In this document: positions 1-6,130 of the stretch, piece by piece
Layout: each line of letters opens with the position of its first letter
Position numbering within the stretch: position 1 is the first letter of the stretch
Assembly (NCBI GenBank): GCA_944385065.1
Contig: CALWVX010000030.1
Span: forward strand, 1 to 12,327
Direction: 5' to 3'
From: an uncultured Oscillospiraceae bacterium
GTDB taxonomy: Bacteria; Bacillota; Clostridia; Oscillospirales; Oscillospiraceae
DNA: 12,327 bases
The notes under the pieces: model-generated
What the model was told of the DNA's origin: nothing
What the model saw: only the letters and a program-made list of their open reading frames with translations
Databases searched by the model: none
Position numbers and translations under genes: made by a program

Positions 1-565
1 TGTTCTCCACGGTGATGTCCCCGAAAATGGCGTCGTGGAAGGTGGTGGTCCCCTCCCGGGGGATCTTCTGGCGGATCACATAGGGCTCGCCGGCGTCCAC
101 CCGGGCCTGGGCCTCCTCCGGACTCAGGGCCCGGCAGGGGTCCTCCCCCCGGTCAAACTCGCCGGTGTCCTCCTCCGACTCGGTCTTCTCACAGAAGCAG
201 TAGTAGGCGTGCCCCTTCTCCACCAGCAGCCGGGCGTACCTCCCATAGGTGTCGCGCCGCTGGGTCTGGATGTAGGGGGCCACGGGGCCGCCCACGTCGG
301 GCCCCTCGTCGTGGTTCAGGCCGCACTCGGCCAGGGTGCGGTAGATCAGCTCCTCGGCCCCCTCCACCTGGCGGCTCTGATCGGTGTCCTCGATGCGCAG
401 GATGAAGGTCCCGCCCGCCCGCCGGGCGATCAGCCAGGTGTACAGGGCGGTGCGCAGATTGCCGATGTGCATATAGCCCGTGGGAGACGGGGCGAACCGG
501 GTGCGCACCGTTCCGTGGGGGATCTTGGCCTCCATCTCCTCAAAATAGGTCATATCCAACGCCAT
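1..565 (-). CDS. gltX: Glutamyl-tRNA synthetase, N-terminal part (cut by window edge)
   Basis: Class I aminoacyl-tRNA synthetase that charges tRNA-Glu with glutamate in the cytoplasm. About 188 codons are present; the C-terminal part lies outside the window. The N-terminal signature FAPSPTGYMHIGN is clear, with the HIGH-type motif HIGN at residues 33-36, followed by the Rossmann-fold stretch LRIEDTDQSR and later HDEGPDVGGP. A CFC pair followed by a further Cys (DPCRALS) may be the zinc-binding insert seen in some GluRS enzymes, which is an inference. The start is the ATG at 565-563, preceded by GGAGG at a good distance (ACGGAGGAACACGAT). Residue 5 is also Met but lacks its own Shine-Dalgarno. 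The gene lies downstream of tRNA-Leu on the same strand, separated by a terminator and a 225-base structured leader in which I see no clear promoter. A glutaminyl-specific or nondiscriminating role cannot be separated here. Confidence 0.95.
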   Translation of the reverse strand, partial: MALDMTYFEEMEAKIPHGTVRTRFAPSPTGYMHIGNLRTALYTWLIARRAGGTFILRIEDTDQSRQVEGAEELIYRTLAECGLNHDEGPDVGGPVAPYIQTQRRDTYGRYARLLVEKGHAYYCFCEKTESEEDTGEFDRGEDPCRALSPEEAQARVDAGEPYVIRQKIPREGTTTFHDAIFGDITVEN

Positions 566-650
566 ATCGTGTTCCTCCGTCGAATGATCTGCGCCGGGCC
601 GCTGGCCGGCGGATTTCTCTCTTTTTCTCCCGCGGGAGGCGCGGGACAGG

Positions 651-780
651 CCGGCCTTCCGGCGGTTGGCGCGAGTGCGCCGTAAACTCGGAACCGCCGT
701 CGGCGGCGGAGAATTGCGCAGGGGCGGCTTTTGCCGACCCCGAGCATTCAAATCCCGAAGGGTGGAGCCGCCCTATTGGC
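651..780. repeat. GC-rich intergenic element with nested inverted repeats
   Basis: This is the core of the gene-free stretch 566-790. It contains a perfect hairpin GGCGC-GAGT-GCGCC (668-681) nested inside GGCGGTT (661-667) paired with AACCGCC (692-698). Next to it, GGGCGGCT (722-729) pairs with AGCCGCCC (766-773). All of this is on a compact GC-rich piece without a convincing gene. Reading frames cross it in several phases, none with a good start signal. I infer a structured 5' leader of gltX or a member of a dispersed intergenic repeat family. Copy number cannot be judged from one window. Confidence 0.4.
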
Positions 781-790
781 GGCGGAACCC

Positions 791-828
791 AAAACGAAAG
801 GACATCCTTACGGATGTCCTTTCGTTTT
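791..828 (-). terminator. Intrinsic terminator of tRNA-Leu
   Basis: There is a perfect 17-bp stem (791-807 with 812-828) and a TTAC loop on the plus strand. Read on the minus strand, the hairpin begins at the final A of the tRNA CCA end and finishes with TTTT. The U-run is short, so some read-through into the gltX leader is possible. Confidence 0.8.
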
Positions 829-913
829 GGTGCGGCTGACGGGAGTCGAACCCGTACGCCCATAGGACACAAGCACCTCAAGCTTGCCAGTCTACCAATT
901 CCAGCACAGCCGC
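828..913 (-). tRNA. tRNA-Leu (anticodon GAG)
   Basis: An 86-nt class II tRNA with an encoded CCA end (830-828) and discriminator A at 831. Acceptor stem GCGGCTG (913-907) pairs with CAGCCGC. The D loop contains AATTGGTAGA. Anticodon stem CAAGC/GCTTG encloses loop TTGAGGT with anticodon GAG at 879-877, which reads CUC leucine codons. A long variable arm (TGTCCTATGGGC) is typical of leucine tRNAs, and the T arm is ACGGG-TTCGACT-CCCGT. D-stem pairing includes two G-U pairs. It has a consensus promoter and its own terminator, so it is a single-tRNA transcription unit. Confidence 0.97.
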
Positions 914-918
914 AAAGT

Positions 919-936
919 GCGGTCCGTTCAGACCGC
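919..936 (-). other. Small hairpin in the tRNA-Leu 5' leader
   Basis: GCGGTC (919-924) pairs with GACCGC (931-936) around a six-base loop. It sits between the predicted transcription start (about 936) and the mature tRNA 5' end at 913, so the precursor would begin with a stem-loop. The role is unknown; it might influence 5' processing. Confidence 0.45.
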
Positions 937-942
937 TTGATT

Positions 943-971
943 ATTATACCGTCTTGGGCGGGATTTGTCAA
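943..971 (-). promoter_or_regulatory. Consensus sigma-A promoter of tRNA-Leu
   Basis: TTGACA (971-966), a 17-bp spacer and TATAAT (948-943), a perfect match to the housekeeping consensus on the minus strand. The TGA stop of the preceding DUF3783 gene (970-968) lies inside the -35 hexamer. The strength fits a stable RNA gene. Confidence 0.92.
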
Positions 972-1399
972 CCGGGATTTTCCGCTCCGTCCTGATTTTC
1001 CGCTTCTTTCCCGGCCTGCTCCTCTTTCTGGGCCGCAATGGCCTCCCGCTCCCGGATCAGCTCCTCCCGGAGCTGGAGGGTGTTCCACTCCCGGTTGGTG
1101 GCGGTGAGCACCGCCTTCAGGGGGATGGGGGGCAGCTTGGCCACCCGGATCACCTGCAGCACCTGGTTGAGGAAGGCGTTCCCCAGCCCGCAGAACACCA
1201 GCATGGACTCCTGGATGGGCTCCTGCGCCTCGCCCGGCTCCCCCTTTCCGTCGGCCAGCTCGGCCAGGGTCAGGTGGTACTGGTCGGGATTCACCACCCG
1301 CATGCGCAGGCGGAGCATGGCGAAAATCTGCCGCAGCTTGGAAAACTCCGGCCCGGAACAGTTGTACAGCAGCACAGTTCCTGATTTCCCGTTCTTCAT
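968..1399 (-). CDS. DUF3783 domain protein
   Basis: A 143-residue cytoplasmic protein of unknown function. The central to C-terminal part (MLVFCGLGNAFLNQVLQ, then PLKAVLTATNREWNTLQL and EELIRERE) has the pattern I associate with DUF3783 of Clostridia. It ends in a charged, Glu- and Gln-rich tail. I place the start at ATG 1399-1397, because AAAGGA lies about 8 bases upstream. A GTG at 1417 in the same frame would put the Shine-Dalgarno inside the coding region, so I reject it. The gene follows metY on the same strand with a 66-base gap that holds a strong GC hairpin and no visible promoter, so it is probably cotranscribed with metY. The partner and function are not known to me. Confidence 0.85.
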   Translation of the reverse strand: MKNGKSGTVLLYNCSGPEFSKLRQIFAMLRLRMRVVNPDQYHLTLAELADGKGEPGEAQEPIQESMLVFCGLGNAFLNQVLQVIRVAKLPPIPLKAVLTATNREWNTLQLREELIREREAIAAQKEEQAGKEAENQDGAENPG

Positions 1400-1418
1400 G
1401 GTTATCTGTCCTTTCACG

Positions 1419-1448
1419 CCCGCGGGCGGCCCGGGGGCCGCCCGCGGG
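1419..1448 (-). other. Strong GC hairpin between metY and the DUF3783 gene
   Basis: A stem of 13-14 G-C pairs (1419-1431 with 1436-1448) and a tiny loop. On the minus strand it ends just before the Shine-Dalgarno of the DUF3783 gene and has no U-run, so it does not fit an ordinary intrinsic terminator. Possible roles are an mRNA 3'-end stabiliser for metY or a structure that tunes translation of the downstream gene. Confidence 0.5.
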
Positions 1449-1465
1449 GAGGTTTTGTCGTGAAC

Positions 1466-2749
1466 TTACACCTGGTCCAGCGCCTGGGCCAGATCGGCGA
1501 TCAGATCGTCGGCGTCCTCGATGCCGCAGGAGAAGCGCACCAGATCAGGGGTGATGCCGGCGGCGGCCAGCTCCTGGTCGTTCATCTGCCGGTGGGTGGC
1601 GGAGGCAGGGTGCAGGCAGCAGGTGCGGGCGTCGGCCACATGGGTCTCGATGGCGGCCAGCTTCAGATTCTTCATGAAGGTCTCGGCCGCGGGCCGCCCG
1701 CCCTTGAAGCCGAAGGACACCACGCCGCAGGTGCCGTTGGGCAGGTACTTCTGAGCCAGCTCATAGTACTTGTCCCCCTCCAGGCCGGGATAGGTGACAA
1801 AGGAGATCTTGGGGTGGTTCTTCAGGAACTTGGCCACCGCCAGGGCGTTCTCACAGTGGCGGGCCATGCGCACGTGGAGGCTCTCCAGCCCCAGATTCAG
1901 CAGGAAGGCGTTCTGGGGGGACTGGATGGAGCCGAAGTCCCGCATGAGCTGGGCGGTGCACTTGGTGATAAAGGCGCCGCCCTGGCCGAACTTGGTGGCG
2001 TAGGTGATGCCGTGATAGCTCTCGTCGGGGGTGGTCAGGCCGGGGAACTTGTCGGCGTGAGCCATCCAGTCAAAGTTCCCGCTGTCCACAATGCAGCCGC
2101 CCACACCGGCCCCATGGCCGTCCATGTACTTGGTGGTGGAGTGGGTGACAATGTCGCAGCCCCACTCAATGGGACGGCAGTTCACCGGGGTGGCGAAGGT
2201 GTTGTCCACAATCAGGGGCACGCCGTGGGCGTGGGCCGCCTTGGCAAAGCGCTCGATGTCCAGCACGGTGAGGGCGGGGTTGGCGATGGTCTCGCCGAAC
2301 ACCGCCTTGGTGTTGGGCTTGAAGGCGGCCTCCAGCTCCTCATCGGTGCAGTCGGGCTCCACAAAGGTGAAGTCGATGCCCATCTTCCGCATGGTCACAT
2401 GGAACAGGTTATAGGTGCCGCCGTAAATGGTGGAGGAGGCCACCACATGGTCGCCGCAGTTGGCAATGTTGAACACGGCGTAGAAATTGGCGGCCTGGCC
2501 GGAGGAGGTGAGCATGGCGGCGGTTCCGCCCTCCATGTCGCAGATCTTGGCGGCCACCATGTCGTTGGTGGGGTTCTGCAGACGGGTATAGAAATAACCG
2601 CTGGCCTCCAGATCGAACAGCTTGCCCATATCCTCGCTGGTGGCATATTTAAAGGTGGTGGACTGGATGATGGGGATCTGGCGGGGCTCCCCGTTTTCGG
2701 GAGTGTAGCCGCTCTGGACGCACTTGGTATTGATCTTGTAGTTGCTCAA
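1466..2749 (-). CDS. metY: O-acetylhomoserine sulfhydrylase / Cys-Met metabolism PLP enzyme
   Basis: A 427-residue PLP-dependent enzyme of the Cys/Met metabolism family. It most likely makes homocysteine from O-acetylhomoserine and sulfide on the way to methionine. Conserved features: YTRLQNPT (residues 54-61), where Tyr and Arg contact the PLP phosphate of the partner subunit; SSGQAA (82-87); VDNTFATP (181-188) with the Asp that binds the pyridine nitrogen; and HSTTKY with the PLP lysine at 207. The length and the start NYKINTKCVQSGYTP fit the MetY group better than the shorter cystathionine gamma-synthases, although a methionine gamma-lyase activity cannot be excluded. The start is a TTG at 2749-2747 with AGAAGGGAA upstream; the frame stays open further upstream but that part does not look like this family. 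The gene has its own promoter, whose -35 box overlaps the end of the upstream gene. Confidence 0.9.
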   Translation of the reverse strand: MSNYKINTKCVQSGYTPENGEPRQIPIIQSTTFKYATSEDMGKLFDLEASGYFYTRLQNPTNDMVAAKICDMEGGTAAMLTSSGQAANFYAVFNIANCGDHVVASSTIYGGTYNLFHVTMRKMGIDFTFVEPDCTDEELEAAFKPNTKAVFGETIANPALTVLDIERFAKAAHAHGVPLIVDNTFATPVNCRPIEWGCDIVTHSTTKYMDGHGAGVGGCIVDSGNFDWMAHADKFPGLTTPDESYHGITYATKFGQGGAFITKCTAQLMRDFGSIQSPQNAFLLNLGLESLHVRMARHCENALAVAKFLKNHPKISFVTYPGLEGDKYYELAQKYLPNGTCGVVSFGFKGGRPAAETFMKNLKLAAIETHVADARTCCLHPASATHRQMNDQELAAAGITPDLVRFSCGIEDADDLIADLAQALDQV

Positions 2750-2774
2750 TGGAGTTCCCTTCTTTCTGGACGGT

Positions 2775-2795
2775 GCCAGGCATACGGCGCCTGGC
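2775..2795 (-). promoter_or_regulatory. Inverted repeat in the metY leader
   Basis: GCCAGGC (2775-2781) and GCCTGGC (2789-2795) form a 7-bp inverted repeat around a 7-base centre. It lies in the roughly 64-base leader between the metY promoter and its ribosome binding site. It has no following U-run. It could be an operator for a sulfur or methionine regulator or a simple RNA hairpin. The leader is too short for a SAM riboswitch. Confidence 0.4.
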
Positions 2796-2819
2796 GGGTT
2801 GATTCGGATAACCTCTCTA

Positions 2820-2848
2820 AGATTACAGGGCGCGGGGGGATTTGTCAA
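2820..2848 (-). promoter_or_regulatory. Sigma-A promoter of metY
   Basis: TTGACA (2848-2843), a 17-bp spacer and TAATCT (2825-2820) on the minus strand. The TGA stop of the upstream GerMN lipoprotein gene (2847-2845) is embedded in the -35 hexamer. No terminator separates the two genes, so metY may also receive read-through from the operon upstream. Confidence 0.8.
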
Positions 2849-3372
2849 GAAAAAGTCTCCTCGCCCGAAACCTGCTGCACAATCAGCGAGTCCCACAGCA
2901 GCGCCTCCTCCGCCTGGAGCCGCTGGTTTCCCCGGTACCCGGTGTTGTGTCCGCCGGAGCGGATTTCCACCGCCTCCACCCCGTCCAGCTGGGACAGGGT
3001 GAGCACAATGCAGTAGTCGGCCAGGGTCAGGGAGATGTCGGTGAGGGCCCCGTACTGTTCCGACAGCGTGACCTGGAGGACGCCGGGCTCCTCCTCATCC
3101 CAGTCACAGCTGCGCAGGCTGACGCCCCGGGGGAAGGGCGAGGCCAGCTCCTCCTGGGTGGGTCCGGCCAGCAGGGCCTCCAGCAGATCCTCCGGGGAGG
3201 GATCCTCGCCGCCGGAATAGGGCTCCCAGTCCAGCGCGGACCCCTGGAGCTTCTCCCCCGCAGGCAGAAAATACAGCATATAGTCCGGCCGGGTCCGCTC
3301 CCCGCCGCCGCAGGCGGCCAGCAGGAGCACGGCGGCCAGCAGGGCCGCCCACAGGCGATGCGTCCGTCTCAT
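2845..3372 (-). CDS. GerMN-domain lipoprotein
   Basis: A 175-residue exported lipoprotein. A basic start and hydrophobic stretch lead to a lipobox LAAC with Cys21 as the lipidated residue. The rest matches the GerMN (sporulation and spore germination) domain in pattern: DYMLYFLPAG, then LLEALLAGPTQEE, then LQVTLSEQYG, then a helix and LTLSQLDGVEAVEIR. It has a single GerMN copy, unlike GerM with two. The start ATG 3372-3370 has AGGAGG just upstream and overlaps the kinase stop codon as ATGA, which indicates translational coupling. By position it is the third partner of the kinase and regulator. Actinobacterial LpqB, a GerMN lipoprotein encoded after mtrA-mtrB, offers a model in which the lipoprotein contacts the kinase sensor domain; that role here is an inference. 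Confidence 0.88.
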   Translation of the reverse strand: MRRTHRLWAALLAAVLLLAACGGGERTRPDYMLYFLPAGEKLQGSALDWEPYSGGEDPSPEDLLEALLAGPTQEELASPFPRGVSLRSCDWDEEEPGVLQVTLSEQYGALTDISLTLADYCIVLTLSQLDGVEAVEIRSGGHNTGYRGNQRLQAEEALLWDSLIVQQVSGEETFS

Positions 3373-4865
3373 ATGGCCTCCTTTCCTTCTTCCTCCGCCG
3401 GCTGATACTGGGGAAATCCCACGGTGAAGATGCTTCCCCCCGCGGCGCGGGGGCGCGCGGTCACCCACCCCCCGTGGCGGCGCACCGTATCCCGGACGAT
3501 GGACAGTCCCAGGCCTGTCCCCCCCGCCTCCCGGGAGCGGGCCTTGTCCACCCGGTAGAAACGGTTGAACACCTTGGGCAGGTCCTCCTCCGGAATTCCA
3601 ATGCCCGTGTCCTCCACCTCCAGCAGCACCTGGTCCTTCTCCCGGTAGACCGACAGGAACACCCTGCCCCCGGCGAAATTGTACTTGATGGCATTTTCCA
3701 CCAGATTATAGGCCACCTGGTACAGCTCGTCCTCCGTGGCCCGGACCACACAGCCGGATTTGCAGCTGGACTCCAGGGTGACCCCCGCCGCGTCGGCCAC
3801 CGGGGCAAGCATGGACAGCACCCGCTCGGTCACCCGGGCCAGGTCCACCGGCTCCGTCCGGCCGGCGGGCAGGCTGTCCAGCCGGGTGAGGGCCAGCAGA
3901 TGCTCGGTGATGCGGGTGAGCCGGTCGGCCTCCCGGCCGATGTCCGAGACGAAGTCCCGCACCGTCTCCGGGTCCATTTTGTCGGTCTGGAGGATGGAGT
4001 CGGCCAGCAGGCGGATGGAGGCCAGGGGGGTCTTCAGCTCGTGGCTGGCGTCGGAGACAAAGCGCCGGCGCACCTCCTCGGTGGTCTGGAGCCGGTCGGT
4101 GAGGTGGTTGAACTCCTCGGCCAGCTGGGCCATCTCGTCCCGCCCCACCGGCTGGAGGCGGTGTCCGTACTCCCCCTCCCCCACAATGCGAATGGCCCGG
4201 AGCAGAGCGGCGATGCGGGCGGTGAGCATTTTGGAAAAGAAGGCGCTCATCACCAGGGTGACCCCCGCGATCACCAGGGAGATGTACCGCAGATTCTGCT
4301 GCAGACTCAGCAGAAGCTCCCCCTGGGCCTCGTCCAGCTCCAGAATGTAGATGGAGCCGATCACCATGCCCCGGTAGACGATGGGGGAGGCGGCGGTGGA
4401 GATGAAGCAGCTGTCCGCGTAGCGGGAGAAGAACACGTCGTTCCCCTCCAGGGCGTACACCACCTCCTGGTACAGGGCGTACTGGTCCTGCGGCTCCTCC
4501 TCCGGCGGGGCGCTCTCCTCCCCGTCCGTCCCGTCCCCGCTCTCCGCCTGGGTGCTGTCATACAGCACCAGCCCCGACGGGTCGGTGACCAGGATCCGGT
4601 CCAGCCCCATGCTGTCCAGCATGCTCATCACCCGGGTCACCTGGTCGGCGGTGAGGGTCTCCAGCTCCATGAGGGCGGAGGACATGACCGCCGTCTGACT
4701 TTTCAGCGAGTCCCGCTTGGAGGCGAACAGCAGGTCCTGAGAGGCCAGCACCGGATAGGTGTTCAGCAGCAGGAGCACCACCGCGAAAATCGCCAGATAG
4801 CTCAGAGCGTATTTGGTTTGAAGGGAAGAAAAAAAGGGTACTTTGTTCCGCTTGGGCGCCGCCAT
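3369..4865 (-). CDS. Membrane sensor histidine kinase (HAMP, HisKA, HATPase)
   Basis: A 498-residue two-component kinase of the PhoR/ResE/MtrB style. TM1 is at about 22-42 and TM2 at about 195-213, enclosing an extracellular sensor region of about 150 residues with an acidic, proline-rich insert (about 106-127). A HAMP linker follows at about 214-266. The H-box VSDASHELKTPLASIR carries the phospho-acceptor His275. The N-box NLVENAIKY is at 387-395, the G1 box DTGIGIP at 419-425, and the G2 box GGTGLGL at 448-454. All the catalytic boxes look intact. The start ATG 4865-4863 follows GAGGAGG by 7 bases; an upstream in-frame Met has no such signal. It lies 38 bases after the response regulator gene and overlaps the lipoprotein gene by four bases. 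The signal it senses is not visible; cell envelope status is a reasonable guess. Confidence 0.95.
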   Translation of the reverse strand: MAAPKRNKVPFFSSLQTKYALSYLAIFAVVLLLLNTYPVLASQDLLFASKRDSLKSQTAVMSSALMELETLTADQVTRVMSMLDSMGLDRILVTDPSGLVLYDSTQAESGDGTDGEESAPPEEEPQDQYALYQEVVYALEGNDVFFSRYADSCFISTAASPIVYRGMVIGSIYILELDEAQGELLLSLQQNLRYISLVIAGVTLVMSAFFSKMLTARIAALLRAIRIVGEGEYGHRLQPVGRDEMAQLAEEFNHLTDRLQTTEEVRRRFVSDASHELKTPLASIRLLADSILQTDKMDPETVRDFVSDIGREADRLTRITEHLLALTRLDSLPAGRTEPVDLARVTERVLSMLAPVADAAGVTLESSCKSGCVVRATEDELYQVAYNLVENAIKYNFAGGRVFLSVYREKDQVLLEVEDTGIGIPEEDLPKVFNRFYRVDKARSREAGGTGLGLSIVRDTVRRHGGWVTARPRAAGGSIFTVGFPQYQPAEEEGKEAI

Positions 4866-4903
4866 CCCACGGCCTCCTCTCTGTCGCTGTGCCAAGGTGA
4901 TTG

Positions 4904-5599
4904 TTACGGCTCCTTCCGGACGCTGAGATAATAGCCCACGCCCCACTTGGTGCGGATGTACTCCGGGTTGGCCGGGTCCAGCTCCAGCTTCTCCCGCAGG
5001 CGGCGCACATGGACGTCCACCGTGCGGTAATCCCCGATATACTCATATCCCCACACCACATTGAGCAGGTTCTCCCGGGAGTACACCCGGCCGGGGTTGC
5101 GCATGAGCAGCTCCATCAGGTCGAACTCCTTGGCGGTAAGATCCACCGGACGCTCGCCGTTCCAGGCCGCCCGGGCCCCCGTGTCCAGCCTGATGTGGCC
5201 CGCCGTGAGCACGCCGGCAGAGGCGCGATGCTCCGCCGCCCCCGCCCGGCGCAAAAGAGCCCGAATCCTGGCCTTCAGCTCCAGAATGTTGAAGGGCTTG
5301 GTGATATAGTCGTCCGCCCCATACTCAAAGCCCAGCAGCTTGTCGGTATCCTCCCCCTTGGCCGTGAGCATGATGATGGGCACGTTGGAAAACTCCCGAA
5401 TGCGCATGCAGGCCTGCAGGCCGTCGATCTTGGGCATCATCAGGTCCAGCAGGATCAGATCGAAGCTCCCCTCCCGGGCCAGCTCCACCGCCTGCTCCCC
5501 GTCATAGCCCACCTCCACCTGATAGCCCTCGTGCTCCAGGTTGAACTTGATCCCCTTGACCAGGACCTGCTCGTCGTCCACTACCAAAATCTTTGCCAT
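4904..5599 (-). CDS. OmpR/PhoB-family response regulator
   Basis: A 231-residue DNA-binding response regulator, partner of the kinase downstream. The receiver domain (about 1-120) has a complete pocket: Asp8-Asp9, phospho-acceptor Asp52 in LILLDLMMP, Thr79 and Lys101 in YITKPF. The winged-helix domain (about 133-229) shows LTAKEFDLMELLMRNPG, RTVDVHVRRLREKL and RTKWGVGYYL, typical of the PhoB/WalR/MtrA branch. The start ATG 5599-5597 has GAGGAG about 8 bases upstream. The gene lies 16 bases after the comEA-like gene, so the operon probably starts there. Its full receiver pocket contrasts with the altered one in the Spo0A of this window. Target genes cannot be read from this sequence. Confidence 0.96.
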   Translation of the reverse strand: MAKILVVDDEQVLVKGIKFNLEHEGYQVEVGYDGEQAVELAREGSFDLILLDLMMPKIDGLQACMRIREFSNVPIIMLTAKGEDTDKLLGFEYGADDYITKPFNILELKARIRALLRRAGAAEHRASAGVLTAGHIRLDTGARAAWNGERPVDLTAKEFDLMELLMRNPGRVYSRENLLNVVWGYEYIGDYRTVDVHVRRLREKLELDPANPEYIRTKWGVGYYLSVRKEP

Positions 5600-5615
5600 A
5601 GCTGTTCTCCTCGCT

Positions 5616-6011
5616 CTATTCTCCGCCGACCCGGACATAGTCCCGCAGGCCCCCCAGAATTCCGGGGCCGATTCCGGACACCTCATCCAGCTCATCCACC
5701 GACCCGAAGGGGCCGTGCTCCTCCCGGTAGGCCACGATGTCCCGGGCCCGCTTTTCCCCGATACCGGGCAGGCGCTGCAGCTCGTATTCGTCGGCGGTGT
5801 TCACATCAATGGTCTCTCCGGGCAAAAGGCTGTCCGGCCATTCCTCCCCGTCCTCCTGAGTCTGGACGATCTCCTGCTGGGGCCGGGGCATGGTGGTCAC
5901 CTGAATCTCCCCCCGCTCCCTGTTCTGGCTCCAGAACCAGGCGCCGGTGAAGAGGACAAACCCCGCCGTCAGCCCCAGGACCGCCTTTTCATAATTCGAC
6001 AAGCCCGCCAT
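5616..6011 (-). CDS. ComEA-like helix-hairpin-helix protein
   Basis: A 131-residue membrane-anchored protein with a C-terminal DNA-binding fold. An N-terminal membrane helix lies at about 10-27. A charged linker follows, then IDVNTADEYELQRLPGIG and a second GIG turn: two helix-hairpin-helix motifs at about 81-89 and 111-119. This is the ComEA fold that binds incoming DNA at the cell surface during transformation. It lacks the SLBB domain found between anchor and HhH in longer ComEA proteins. The start ATG 6011-6009 has GGAGGGG five bases upstream. It is the first gene of a four-gene run with the two-component genes, and no comEC or other competence gene is visible. Its job in DNA uptake is therefore inferred from the family only. 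Confidence 0.88.
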   Translation of the reverse strand: MAGLSNYEKAVLGLTAGFVLFTGAWFWSQNRERGEIQVTTMPRPQQEIVQTQEDGEEWPDSLLPGETIDVNTADEYELQRLPGIGEKRARDIVAYREEHGPFGSVDELDEVSGIGPGILGGLRDYVRVGGE

Positions 6012-6030
6012 GTTTTCCCCTCCAAAGCAC

Positions 6031-6059
6031 TTGCGCCGCCCGGCCCGGTTTGCTATAAT
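6031..6059 (+). promoter_or_regulatory. Extended -10 promoter of the carboxypeptidase gene
   Basis: TTGCGC (6031-6036), a 17-bp spacer and TGCTATAAT with the -10 box at 6054-6059, an extended -10 sigma-A promoter. It lies just upstream of the divergent comEA-like gene, so it may affect that gene's transcription. The predicted start is near 6066, giving a leader of about 65 bases. I found no equally clear promoter for the comEA-led operon. Confidence 0.85.
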
Positions 6060-6080
6060 GATACATACTCACATCAGGCG

Positions 6081-6092
6081 GCGGCGCGCCGC
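6081..6092. promoter_or_regulatory. 12-bp perfect palindrome GCGGCGCGCCGC in the divergent region
   Basis: A fully self-complementary site in the leader of the carboxypeptidase gene, between the two divergent genes. It could be an operator or a small RNA hairpin. In a GC-rich genome it could also be chance. Confidence 0.25.
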
Positions 6093-6130
6093 TTTCTTAA
6101 TCAGTATATCATACATATGGAGATTTTCCT

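Noticed and set aside
550..747. A 65-codon minus-strand frame in the gltX leader
   Set aside because: It is Arg- and Pro-rich, overlaps the gltX start out of frame, and has no good Shine-Dalgarno. It more likely reflects the structured or repeated DNA there.
540..1088. A minus-strand open frame running through the tRNA-Leu and the gltX leader
   Set aside because: It crosses a tRNA, its promoter and a terminator, and overlaps the gltX start in another frame. It is non-coding.
2750..2819. A SAM or other methionine riboswitch before metY
   Set aside because: The leader is only about 64 bases and has one simple inverted repeat; riboswitch cores and a terminator are absent.
1460..3016. A long plus-strand open frame (about 518 codons) across the metY region
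   Set aside because: It is antisense to metY and the GerMN gene, its protein is Gly-, His- and Val-rich low complexity, and it matches the third-position GC bias of the real minus-strand genes.
3474..4931. A plus-strand open frame of about 485 codons opposite the kinase gene
   Set aside because: It is antisense to a well-defined histidine kinase and shows no recognisable domain or convincing start signal.
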